From positions 1 through 34,396 of the forward strand of contig CAZLMW010000090.1 of the NCBI GenBank assembly GCA_964560875.1: DNA of 34,396 nt. Direction: 5' to 3'. The stretch comes from CAZLMW01 sp964560875 (GTDB taxonomy: Bacteria; Myxococcota_A; UBA9042). Of this stretch, positions 1-7,739 are shown piece by piece; the first letter of the stretch is position 1; each line of letters begins with the position of its first letter. The notes below the pieces were generated by a model. The model was not told where the DNA came from. It made no database searches and saw only the letters and a program-made list of their open reading frames with translations. The position numbers were made by a program, and so were the translations under genes.

Positions 1-290
1 GGGTGGCCCGGACCCGGGTTATCGCTCAGTCAGCGACTTCCAATCGGGCCTGGGGTGCCGACCGATCCGGTCGGGTAGACGAGGAGCACCGTCCACGGTC
101 GGCTGAGGGTCCGCAAAGCCGCGATGCCGAAGGCTCGCCTGGCGCGCAGCAGCGCTTGCGCTGCGCAGAAAACCAACAACGCATCGGGTGCGGATCGGCT
201 CGGGGAGGGCGGCGCGGCAGCGCCCCCGACCGAGGCGAGCCGCTCCCTCGCTTGCGTTTCGACTGGCCGATGAATCATCCTCCACCCACC
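1..290. other. No supported gene in the first 290 bases
   Basis: The forward frame of the following lipoprotein stays open back to base 3. The peptide it would add is Arg/Ser/Gly-rich, resembles no domain I know, and would put the lipoprotein signal peptide in the middle of the protein. I see no tRNA, terminator or convincing promoter here. The end of an upstream gene may lie outside the window. Confidence 0.5.
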
Positions 291-923
291 ATGAAAAACC
301 GGCTCTTCCCAAGCGTCTCCATGTCTTCGCCCCTCGCCGCCGCGATCGTGACGGCCTTGCTGGCGGGACTGCTCAGCGCCTGTGGCGCGGGCGGCGCGGA
401 TCCCGGAACCGTGGTGATCATCGACGATCGCGGCCGCGGCGAGGCGCGTACGGCGTTTGCCGGTCTGAAGCTGCTGATGACCGAGAAAGACGTGATCGGC
501 GTCTGCGAAAAGCGCGGTTGGAAGCACAACATCAAGGCCGACAAAGCCAAAGATGCGCGGGCCCACATCATCCCCGACGCCAAAGACGAAGTGCGTCGTT
601 TCAGCCTGTCCTTCGAAGACGGCGCGCTGATCCAGCTGACCATCGAGTACGAAAAGCCCGACCGTTCCCGCCACGGAATCGCCCGTGATTACGCCCGCAA
701 GAAGCGGCTCGATGACGGCAGCTGGGCGATGACAGATGGCCGGCGGGATACGGTGGTGATCATCAACCGTGAAGGAAATCGGCTGGTCGTGGTTCACGTC
801 GGCAAGGCGCGCGATCGCACCGAGAGCGAGCGGCTCCTCAAGCACTTCGTCGGCGAATCGAGCAGCGACAGGCCCGCCGAGATCGAAAAAGATCCCAAGG
901 CCGGCGATGCGCCCAAACCGTAG
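291..923 (+). CDS. Small putative lipoprotein of unknown function
   Basis: This 210-residue protein begins with a lipoprotein signal peptide: a basic start (MKNR), a hydrophobic stretch at about residues 14-29, and a lipobox (LLSAC) that makes Cys31 the lipidated residue. The ATG at 291 is chosen because it gives a signal peptide of normal length; an in-frame ATG at 270 is the alternative. Neither has a clear Shine-Dalgarno sequence. The mature part is charged, with a predicted mixed alpha/beta character, and ends in a hydrophilic Lys/Asp/Pro tail. I do not recognise a family. It lies 25 bp upstream of the pectinacetylesterase-like lipoprotein on the same strand, so the two may be co-transcribed. 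Confidence 0.7.
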   Translation: MKNRLFPSVSMSSPLAAAIVTALLAGLLSACGAGGADPGTVVIIDDRGRGEARTAFAGLKLLMTEKDVIGVCEKRGWKHNIKADKAKDARAHIIPDAKDEVRRFSLSFEDGALIQLTIEYEKPDRSRHGIARDYARKKRLDDGSWAMTDGRRDTVVIINREGNRLVVVHVGKARDRTESERLLKHFVGESSSDRPAEIEKDPKAGDAPKP

Positions 924-948
924 CCGCCCGGCACTACCGGTTCCCAGT

Positions 949-2142
949 ATGACGCGGTTTGCCGCAGTCGCGGTGGCAATCTCCGTGTTCGCCGCCGCCC
1001 TGCCGGCATGTTCGGACGATTCGGGCGATGACAGCGCGCATGTTGCAGGTCCGTACGACGAGCTGAAGGAAGCCGGGCTCGACCGCTACATCGGCAAGGA
1101 CGAAGCCGTCGTCGAGTCCAAAGAAGCGTCTGTGACCACCTGGACCTGGCCGGTCGATGAAGCCGGCAATAGCCCAGCGTGTTTTCGTGGCGGCACCTAT
1201 CGGGTCGCGACGCGCGAGGCCGGCAGCGACAACCTCGTCATCTTCTTGCAAGGCGGCGGCGCTTGCTGGTCGGACCTGTGCATCGCGTTCAACACCGCAC
1301 GTGCGGGCATCCCGGTGCTCGACGTTCTCAACAGCGACCTGGCGATCAACCCCGTGCGGGCGTGGAACCTCGTCTACCTGCCGTATTGCGACGCCAGCCT
1401 CTTTGCCGGCGATGCGCGTCACTACAAAAAAGACGGCACCCTGGACCGCGACCACCGTGGCCTGCGCAACCTGTCGGCGGCCCTCACTGTCGCGAAGAAG
1501 CAGTTCCCGAGCCCCAAGCGGATCTTGTTGGCGGGCTCTTCGGGAGGCGCCTACGGCACGATCCTGGCGCTGCCCCTCGTGCGCATGGTCTGGCCCGACG
1601 CGCGGATCCAGGTCATGAACGACGCTGGCGTCGGGGTCGGAAAGCCGGGCGAACCCGCGTTCATGGAGAAGCTGCTGACCGAGTTCAACGTCAAGCGCTT
1701 CATCCCGTCATCCTGTGCCAAGTGCAACGGCGCCGCGCACCTCACCGAACTGATGGCGTGGGGCCTCCACAAGGACCCGACCGTGCAGATGGGCGCGTTC
1801 ACGTCGACGCAGGACTTCGTCATCACCTCGATCTTCCTCAAGCTCGACGGCGAGGTGTACGAAAAGGCCGTCCGCGCCGAGATGAAGACGCTGCAAGACC
1901 GTTTTCCCGGTCGCTTCGCCGCGTTTATCACCCCCGGCAACAAGCATACGACGTTGCTCGGCAACATCGCCGGGTTCATGACCGCGACGGAAGGCTCCGG
2001 GAGCGCCGGTGGCTCCAGTCTCGAAGCGCTGGCCGTGTTCCTTGGCGCAATGGCGACGACCAAGACCGGTGATGTGGCCTTCTCCGACTGGTTCACCGCG
2101 TTCATCGACGGCAAAGACAGCTGGAAGCCCGTCGCGCCCTGA
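949..2142 (+). CDS. Pectinacetylesterase-family lipoprotein (SGNH/alpha-beta type esterase)
   Basis: This 397-residue protein has a signal peptide ending in a lipobox (ALPAC, lipidated Cys21). The body resembles the pectinacetylesterase/NOTUM family. The oxyanion-region motif is LQGGGACWS (residues 100-108). The nucleophile elbow is AGSSGGAYG with Ser198. The likely acid and base are Asp289 (STQDF) and His333 (NKHTT). A Cys pair sits at residues 256 and 259. The family hydrolyses acyl esters on polysaccharides or lipids; bacterial members in myxobacteria-like organisms have no established substrate. The ATG at 949 is chosen because it places the signal peptide at the N terminus. The upstream lipoprotein ends 25 bp before. 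Confidence 0.85.
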   Translation: MTRFAAVAVAISVFAAALPACSDDSGDDSAHVAGPYDELKEAGLDRYIGKDEAVVESKEASVTTWTWPVDEAGNSPACFRGGTYRVATREAGSDNLVIFLQGGGACWSDLCIAFNTARAGIPVLDVLNSDLAINPVRAWNLVYLPYCDASLFAGDARHYKKDGTLDRDHRGLRNLSAALTVAKKQFPSPKRILLAGSSGGAYGTILALPLVRMVWPDARIQVMNDAGVGVGKPGEPAFMEKLLTEFNVKRFIPSSCAKCNGAAHLTELMAWGLHKDPTVQMGAFTSTQDFVITSIFLKLDGEVYEKAVRAEMKTLQDRFPGRFAAFITPGNKHTTLLGNIAGFMTATEGSGSAGGSSLEALAVFLGAMATTKTGDVAFSDWFTAFIDGKDSWKPVAP

Positions 2143-2201
2143 ATCGCGGCGCCCAAAATCGTCGTGGCCTGCATCGTGGCCCGGGATCGTCCTTGTAATG
2201 C

Positions 2202-3341
2202 CTATTCGGCGTTCGGGGACCGGTCCAGCTCGAGGCCGAATAGCAACAACGCGCCCCGCGTGCCGATGAGCTTCGAGGCCTGCGGGAAGCCTTCGACGGC
2301 CAGCGAGGCCTCGAAACAGCCGGTCGGATCACCGTGGACACAGCCGTTGCGCAGCCATCGGAGCGCGTCTCGTCCGCTCATCTTCCGCGCACGGATGGTG
2401 CGTCCGCCGAGTGTGCAAGCCGGCCCCATGCCGACGTCGCAAGCTTCGCTGAGCGCCTCGAGCGCCTCGTCCACGTCCGATGGCCCGCCGCGACCAATGA
2501 GCCACAAGCGCCCTTTCGTGAAACAGGCGATGCCAACCCCTCGGCCGCATGCCCTGTCGGCGAGTTCGCGGGCCCGGGTGTCGTCCCGTTTGCCGCCGAT
2601 GCCGCCCGCCAGCTGCCGGGCCAGCTCGCCGCATCCCTGGGGATCCGAACCGATGCATGCCCGCTCGTAGAGGCCGCGGGACTTCGCTTCATCGACCTTG
2701 CCGCCGACCCCCCGCTCGACAAGCTGGGCTTGGAGCCGACAGCCCGCCGCCGACTTCATCCCGCAGGCGAGCGTGTAGGCCTGCAGGGCGCCTCGTGGGT
2801 CTCGTTTGCCGCCTCGCCCTTGCAGCCGCATATTGCCAGCCATGATGCATCCATGGCTCGCGCCGATCGTGCATCCCATCTGAAAATAATGGCGCGCTGT
2901 CGTGAGGTTACGACCAGGAATGTTAACCTGTGCATACGTTAGAGCGAGGGTCACACAAGCGCTTGCGTGTCGGCCGAGGCACGCGATCTTGACCAGCTCG
3001 CGGCCTCTTTCCCGATTTGGTTTGCCCCGCTTGCCCGGGCCGAGGTTGCCGGTGCCGATCATGGCCCCCGCCACAAGGCACGCGTCGAAGTTGCCGCTGC
3101 GGCAGGCGCGTTCGAGCTGGGCGGGGTCGCGCGAGTTGGCCGGCAAAGGTGACTTGGCCTGCACAGGGTTGCGCCCAGCACCGGGTGCGCCGGGCGGCAG
3201 CGCGATCTTGGCAGGAATACCGGCTGGACCGGTCGCCGATGGAGGCAGTTGCGGGGTTTGGGCGCTCGCCATCGAAGAGACGGAGAGCAGCGCGGCGGCG
3301 ACGAAGAGACCTGAACAAATGCGAAGTAGACGTGTGCGCAT
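2202..3341 (-). CDS. Secreted Cys-rich Sel1-repeat protein
   Basis: This 379-residue protein begins with a Sec signal peptide (MRTRLLRI, then a hydrophobic stretch ending at Ala-Ser-Ala-Gln). About eight Sel1/TPR-like repeats of roughly 36-40 residues follow, each carrying a conserved Cys pair (for example RACRSGNFDACLVAGAM). This pattern is like the disulphide-stapled repeats of the HcpA family of secreted proteins. Such repeats are protein-binding scaffolds. A TTG at 3365 would add eight residues, but the ATG at 3341 gives the better signal peptide and has a weak AGAG upstream. It follows the V-ATPase operon on the same strand, 63 bp after atpK, and could be read through from it. Its partner is unknown. 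Confidence 0.8.
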   Translation of the reverse strand: MRTRLLRICSGLFVAAALLSVSSMASAQTPQLPPSATGPAGIPAKIALPPGAPGAGRNPVQAKSPLPANSRDPAQLERACRSGNFDACLVAGAMIGTGNLGPGKRGKPNRERGRELVKIACLGRHASACVTLALTYAQVNIPGRNLTTARHYFQMGCTIGASHGCIMAGNMRLQGRGGKRDPRGALQAYTLACGMKSAAGCRLQAQLVERGVGGKVDEAKSRGLYERACIGSDPQGCGELARQLAGGIGGKRDDTRARELADRACGRGVGIACFTKGRLWLIGRGGPSDVDEALEALSEACDVGMGPACTLGGRTIRARKMSGRDALRWLRNGCVHGDPTGCFEASLAVEGFPQASKLIGTRGALLLFGLELDRSPNAE

Positions 3342-3404
3342 TGCTCTATAACAACCAGTTTTCAATCTGATTTCCGGTCGTGTACAAAGCGCTCATAATC
3401 GCGC

Positions 3405-3848
3405 CTACGCCATGACAAGGTAGCCGCCCGCGAGGCCGACGAGCGCGTAGAGTTCGGGGACGCCCGCGGCGAGAAGCGCCTGCCCGGTGTCCATCGTGCC
3501 CTGGTTGATGCTCTTGATACACGCGGCGGCCGTCCTGGCCTGTCCGATCGACGACAAGAAACAGGGAATGCCGCACAGCGCGCCGGCAGCGGTGACCTTG
3601 AACAGGCCGGCTGGGCTCTCCCACGCGCCGGGGAGCGCCTGGATCATCAAGAACGCGATGGCGAACGCGTAAAGACCCTGCGAGCCCGCCATAACTGCGG
3701 GGATGAACGCCGCGCCGCGCCGATCCGCGTCGCACGCAGCGTAGGCCGACATCGAGATCGACAGGGCGATACCCGAGCTGGCCATGCCAACGGCGATGCC
3801 GATGAACGACAACATGAGCAAGATGAGATCCGTGGCACCTGGTTGCAT
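3405..3848 (-). CDS. atpK: V/A-type ATPase subunit K (membrane ring proteolipid)
   Basis: This 147-residue protein has four hydrophobic helices arranged as two hairpins, the length and fold of NtpK-type c-ring subunits. The ion-carrying carboxylate is Glu132 in the fourth helix (GVPELYAL). The first hairpin has Ser56-Gln57 (AGSQGLYAF) and the third helix has Gln103 (SIGQARTAA). These line up with Thr64, Gln65, Gln110 and Glu139 that hold Na+ in the Enterococcus hirae NtpK ring, so Na+ transport is plausible. The start is fixed by a strong AGGAGG six bases upstream of the ATG. It is the last gene of the operon, 60 bp after atpI. A ring needs many K copies per enzyme, which fits the strong ribosome site. 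Confidence 0.93.
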   Translation of the reverse strand: MQPGATDLILLMLSFIGIAVGMASSGIALSISMSAYAACDADRRGAAFIPAVMAGSQGLYAFAIAFLMIQALPGAWESPAGLFKVTAAGALCGIPCFLSSIGQARTAAACIKSINQGTMDTGQALLAAGVPELYALVGLAGGYLVMA

Positions 3849-3854
3849 CGAGGG

Positions 3855-3860
3855 CCTCCT
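3855..3860 (-). promoter_or_regulatory. Strong ribosome binding site of atpK
   Basis: On the minus strand this reads AGGAGG, six bases before the atpK ATG. It is the best Shine-Dalgarno sequence of the whole ATPase operon and is consistent with the need for multiple K subunits per complex. Confidence 0.8.
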
Positions 3861-3883
3861 TTGTAGTCTGCGATTCGAGTCTG

Positions 3884-3897
3884 AACAACGCGTTGTT
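3884..3897. repeat. Perfect 14-bp palindrome between atpI and atpK
   Basis: The sequence aacaacgcgttgtt is its own reverse complement and sits in the 60-bp gap between the atpI stop and the atpK ribosome site. It could form a small hairpin in the mRNA or bind a dimeric protein. There is no T-run, so it does not look like a terminator. Confidence 0.6.
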
Positions 3898-3908
3898 GGG
3901 GGCGTCAG

Positions 3909-5756
3909 CTACGCCTGGGCGTTGCGTGTTGGGTGACACTGCAGCGGTTCGTACCACAGGTGCCCGCCGCCGAAGCATTTGCTGCCAAACTCGAGGAAAA
4001 TCAAGCGATTGGTGTGGATATAGAGAGAGAGGAGCGCGAGCGCGAAGACCGCGGTATGTCCAAACACGGCGAACACGTATGACATCGGCGCGCCGAAGCC
4101 GCCGCCGACCTTGTTGACGACCATCGCCATGATGGAGCCTGACAGCGCGATGCCGAAAAGGCGCATGTGACTCATCGTGTCCTGCGCGAGCCCCGTGATG
4201 CCGCTGTAGAGCGTCCAGGCGACATTCGGAATGCGTTTGCTGGCGCCAAAGACGTCCTCGGGCCAGAGAATCCACGCGAGCACGCCCGCACCACCGAGCA
4301 CGGCGGCGACGCCTTCTCCAATGCCGGCGAACGTCGCGACTATCTCGTTGAAGTCAGCACCGCCACCGACGAACGGCGACAGCAACCAGTCGGGGCGGGT
4401 CTTGGCGACGACAAGCGTCACAGCCGCGAAAACGAGCAGCAGGCTGCCGGTCGCCTGCGTCTTCCAACCGCGCTGCCAGATGGCCATGCCGTAGGAAAAA
4501 CCCATGCCGACGATGCCGACGCACAACGAGAAGATGAAACACGCGAAGGGATCGGCAGCGAGTGGAGTCGGAGGGTGGGCGCCAGCGAGGATGTCGCGGC
4601 CCACGATGAGGCCGAAATACTGCCCGCCCAACATGCCGACGATGACCGATAGGACGCCGGTGAAGACGAACACGTCGCCGAACGCGCGCATCCCCTTCCT
4701 GCGCAGGACTCCGCCGGTGATCAGCAGCAACAGGCCGTAGCCGCCGTCGAGCAGACAGAGCGAGCCGAAGATCACAAAGAGGATCCCGACCGCCCACGTG
4801 AAGTCTTTTTCCCAGTAGCTGATGCCGGAAAACGCCCGCACGACAGCTTCGAAACCGCGCACCATCGGGCCATTGTCGAGCTGCACAGGCACCGGATCGC
4901 CGGGCACCGGGTCGACGAGATGAAGCGCGCACGGGAACTTGGAGATGGCCGCCTGGAGCTCGTGTTGGAGCCCGGCGGGGATGTAGCCACATACGGCGAA
5001 CACGGGCCCATCGAGCAGCGCTCCGTCTCGGCATCGGAGAATGGCGGCTCGGTCGGCAAACGCGGCGATGGCTCCGTCAAGCGGCCCGAGATAGTCGGCG
5101 TAGCGACGCAGGTCGTCCTGGATCCCGCTGATCTTCTGGTTGACGCTCTCGCGTTGTGCGCTGAGCACGGTAATCGGTTGATCGGGCAGCTTCTCGTTGA
5201 CGATTTGCAGCTCGGCCGCGGCGGGCCCGACGAACATCACCCACAGCTCGCCATCTTCGCGGTGCGCGATGTGCCACGCCAGGCGGCCGGCCTCGACAAG
5301 GTCACGGAGTTCAAGCGCGTCCCAAAACACCTCGGTGACGACGCAGAACTCGATGGGCACGCCCGCGTCGCGGATCGCGGCGACGTCGATCGGCTCAACA
5401 CGGCCCCAAGGCTGCAGCTGTGCGATGCTGGATTCGACCTCGGCCAGCTCATGACCGAGCGCGTCGAGCTGATCGAGCAGCCCGGACACGTTGTCGACGA
5501 CATCGGCGAGCCCCAGTCCCTTGTGACGTTCGGAGCGCCCACCGGCCGGAATCGATGCGATGCCCTTGCGCGCCCGCCTGTAGCGCGCCGTCATGTCGAT
5601 GGCATCGTCGCTCGCGTGGTGGCGGCCTGCGCGGGATTCGGGCGGCGTGATGGCGTCGATATGCATCAAGCCGGCGCGCTGCACGGAATGCAGGATCGAT
5701 TCCGCGTCCCCGACGCGGCCGATCAACGAGGCTTTGAGCATCCGCACGACCGTCAT
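3909..5756 (-). CDS. atpI: V/A-type ATPase subunit I (a-subunit, ion channel half)
   Basis: This 615-residue membrane protein has the two-part layout of subunit I. A cytoplasmic N-terminal half (about residues 1-310) contains coiled-coil stretches that form the peripheral-stalk contact. A C-terminal half carries about seven membrane helices. The essential arginine that faces the ring carboxylate is probably Arg532 in SHMRLFGIALSG. It works with subunit K to move ions through the membrane sector. The start ATG overlaps the atpD stop as ATGA, so translation is probably coupled. Length is normal for bacterial members of the family. Confidence 0.93.
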   Translation of the reverse strand: MTVVRMLKASLIGRVGDAESILHSVQRAGLMHIDAITPPESRAGRHHASDDAIDMTARYRRARKGIASIPAGGRSERHKGLGLADVVDNVSGLLDQLDALGHELAEVESSIAQLQPWGRVEPIDVAAIRDAGVPIEFCVVTEVFWDALELRDLVEAGRLAWHIAHREDGELWVMFVGPAAAELQIVNEKLPDQPITVLSAQRESVNQKISGIQDDLRRYADYLGPLDGAIAAFADRAAILRCRDGALLDGPVFAVCGYIPAGLQHELQAAISKFPCALHLVDPVPGDPVPVQLDNGPMVRGFEAVVRAFSGISYWEKDFTWAVGILFVIFGSLCLLDGGYGLLLLITGGVLRRKGMRAFGDVFVFTGVLSVIVGMLGGQYFGLIVGRDILAGAHPPTPLAADPFACFIFSLCVGIVGMGFSYGMAIWQRGWKTQATGSLLLVFAAVTLVVAKTRPDWLLSPFVGGGADFNEIVATFAGIGEGVAAVLGGAGVLAWILWPEDVFGASKRIPNVAWTLYSGITGLAQDTMSHMRLFGIALSGSIMAMVVNKVGGGFGAPMSYVFAVFGHTAVFALALLSLYIHTNRLIFLEFGSKCFGGGHLWYEPLQCHPTRNAQA

Positions 5757-6361
5757 GACGCCCGCCCCGCGGCCACTGTCTTGCGTTTGGCGATCTTGGC
5801 CCGACCCACAGCGGCGACCTGCTGGTCCCCCAGCGCGATACGGATGCGGCGAATGGCCTCTTTCGAGTCGGGGATCAGCACCTGCTCAAACAGATTGACC
5901 CGCTGGGTCGTCCGTCGGAGCTCCGCCGTGATGCGCGCAAGCCGCTCTTCAAAGACCGACGCCTTGATATGCAAGCGGACGAGATCCCGAAGTTTCTCAA
6001 CCGCCCGCGGGACCCATGCCGGGTTGCCGAAGTAGGAGATCGACAGCATCGCAAACACCACGGTGCCGATCTCGGGCACCTCGACACCCGCCACGGTCGT
6101 CTTGGTCAGCTCGACCTCGAGGGCGCGGAGGTACTTCGTCATGTCGAACACAAGGTGCTCGGCCAACATCGGGATGACCGACGCGACGTCTGCCTTGGCT
6201 TGCAAGAGGGACTCGCGCAACGCCACCAACGCACGCCGAGCCTTGAGCTGCTCAGCTTGCAGCTGCTCCTGCTTGAGTTTGAGCACGGGAAGGTACTGGT
6301 TGTACGTCTTCACCTGCCGTCGCAAGCGCGTGAGTTCGACTTTGTTGAGCTTATAATCCAC
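5753..6361 (-). CDS. atpD: V/A-type ATPase subunit D (central stalk)
   Basis: This 202-residue protein is Lys/Arg/Gln/Leu-rich and predicted to be mostly two long helices, as expected for the rotating coiled-coil shaft. The N terminus (NKVELTRLRRQ) is the family signature, and the C-terminal helix contains the conserved RRTTQRVNLFEQVLIP stretch, which matches the RRVNALE segment of other D subunits. The start is a GTG, with no good Shine-Dalgarno; no better start is available without cutting the signature. It follows atpB by 37 bp and overlaps atpI by four bases. Confidence 0.92.
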   Translation of the reverse strand: MDYKLNKVELTRLRRQVKTYNQYLPVLKLKQEQLQAEQLKARRALVALRESLLQAKADVASVIPMLAEHLVFDMTKYLRALEVELTKTTVAGVEVPEIGTVVFAMLSISYFGNPAWVPRAVEKLRDLVRLHIKASVFEERLARITAELRRTTQRVNLFEQVLIPDSKEAIRRIRIALGDQQVAAVGRAKIAKRKTVAAGRAS

Positions 6362-6398
6362 TTTGGAGTCAGCCGTTTAGATAATAGTAAGTGAGGTT

Positions 6399-7739
6399 TC
6401 AGGTTTGGATTGCAACGTCGCCAGCGAGCGTCGCACCACGCCAGGCGCCCGGCCAATAGACGTCGGTCAGGCGGCTCGGCAGCGTCGTTTCCGCCGGGGT
6501 GAAGTGTTTGGCGAGCAGCTGCCAGCCCAGGTCGAGCTGCGCCGGGAGCGGCAGGTTGACCTCGAGGTCCATCATCTCGGTCTCGAAATCGTCGCCGTAC
6601 GCAAGCACCTTCTTGTCGAACGCGCTGACCGAAAAGCCCATCGATCGCTGTTGGCGGGCTTTGCGGCAGGCGTCGTACAGCCTCACCATCGCGTTCATCA
6701 GCGGCGCGTGGTCGTCCCGCGTCTTCTTGTTGACGAGCTGCTTGAGGCGCGAAAGCGAGCCGAACGGGTCGATCTTGCTGCCGCGAAGGTAGAACTGGCC
6801 CTCGGTGATGTAGCCGGTGTTGTCGGGGACGGGGTGGGTGACGTCGTCTCCGGGCATCGTGGTGACCGCGAGCAGCGTGATGGAGCCGCTGCCGTCGATG
6901 TCGACGGCTTTTTCGTAGCGCGCCGCGAGCTGCGAGTAGAGATCGCCGGGATAGCCACGATTGGCCGGGATTTGTTCCATCGCGACGGCGACTTCCTTCA
7001 TCGCATCGGCGTACGCGGTCATGTCGGTCAGCAAGACGAGCACGTCCTTGCCGGCGGTCGCGTATTTCTCGGCGGAGGCCAGCGCCATATCCGCGACCAT
7101 CATGCATTCGACGACCGGATCGGCGGCGGTGTGCACGAACATGATGGTGCGCTCTTTGCTGGCGGCGAGCTCGGACCGGAAGAACAAGTAGTCGTCGTAT
7201 TTCAGCCCCATTCCGCCAAAAACGATGACGTCGGCGTCGGCTTGCAGGGCGATTCGCGCGAGCAGCTCGTTATACGGCTCACCGGCGGAGCTGAAGATCG
7301 GCAACTTCTGGCTCTTCACCAGCGTGTTGAACATGTCAATCATCGGGATGCCGGTGGCGATCATCTGGTGGGGGATGATGCGCCGTGCGGGGTTGAAAGA
7401 CGGGCCGCCGACGTCGATCTCTGTGGCTGCAACAAGCGCTGGGCGACCGTCGATCGGTTCGCCGACGCCGTTGAAGACGCGGCCGAGCAGGCCGGTGTCG
7501 TGGTAGCGGAGCTGCACCTGGCTGCCGAGGAATTCGACCTCGTCGCCGGTGCTGACGCCCTTGCTGCCAGCGAACACCTGGAGCGTCGCTTCGTCGCCGA
7601 GGATCCGGATGACCTGCGCGAAGGACTCGCGGCCGTCTTTCATGCGGATGCGGGCCAGCTCGCCATACGCGACGTCGTCGGCACGCAGCGTTACGACGGG
7701 GCCGACGATTTGTTCGATGCGGGTGTGAAGTTTACGCAT
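6399..7739 (-). CDS. atpB: V/A-type ATPase subunit B (non-catalytic ring subunit)
   Basis: This 446-residue protein is the non-catalytic partner of subunit A in the A3B3 head. It lacks a Walker A P-loop, as expected. It keeps the family segments LLGRVFNGVGEPIDG, IPHQMIATGIPMIDMFNTL, KLPIFSSAGEPYNELLARIA and VLLTDMTAYADA, and the SLSRLKQLV segment that carries the arginine contributed to the neighbouring A active site. The ATG at 7739 (MRKLHTRIEQIVGP) is chosen because it begins the conserved beta-barrel. It overlaps the atpA stop by eight bases (ATGCGTAA), so translation is probably coupled. Confidence 0.95.
   Translation of the reverse strand: MRKLHTRIEQIVGPVVTLRADDVAYGELARIRMKDGRESFAQVIRILGDEATLQVFAGSKGVSTGDEVEFLGSQVQLRYHDTGLLGRVFNGVGEPIDGRPALVAATEIDVGGPSFNPARRIIPHQMIATGIPMIDMFNTLVKSQKLPIFSSAGEPYNELLARIALQADADVIVFGGMGLKYDDYLFFRSELAASKERTIMFVHTAADPVVECMMVADMALASAEKYATAGKDVLVLLTDMTAYADAMKEVAVAMEQIPANRGYPGDLYSQLAARYEKAVDIDGSGSITLLAVTTMPGDDVTHPVPDNTGYITEGQFYLRGSKIDPFGSLSRLKQLVNKKTRDDHAPLMNAMVRLYDACRKARQQRSMGFSVSAFDKKVLAYGDDFETEMMDLEVNLPLPAQLDLGWQLLAKHFTPAETTLPSRLTDVYWPGAWRGATLAGDVAIQT

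Noticed and set aside
3..290. N-terminal extension of the first lipoprotein
   Set aside because: It would place the signal peptide inside the protein, and the added residues look non-coding.
2143..2201. Terminator between the convergent esterase and Sel1 genes
   Set aside because: No stable hairpin followed by a T-run is visible.
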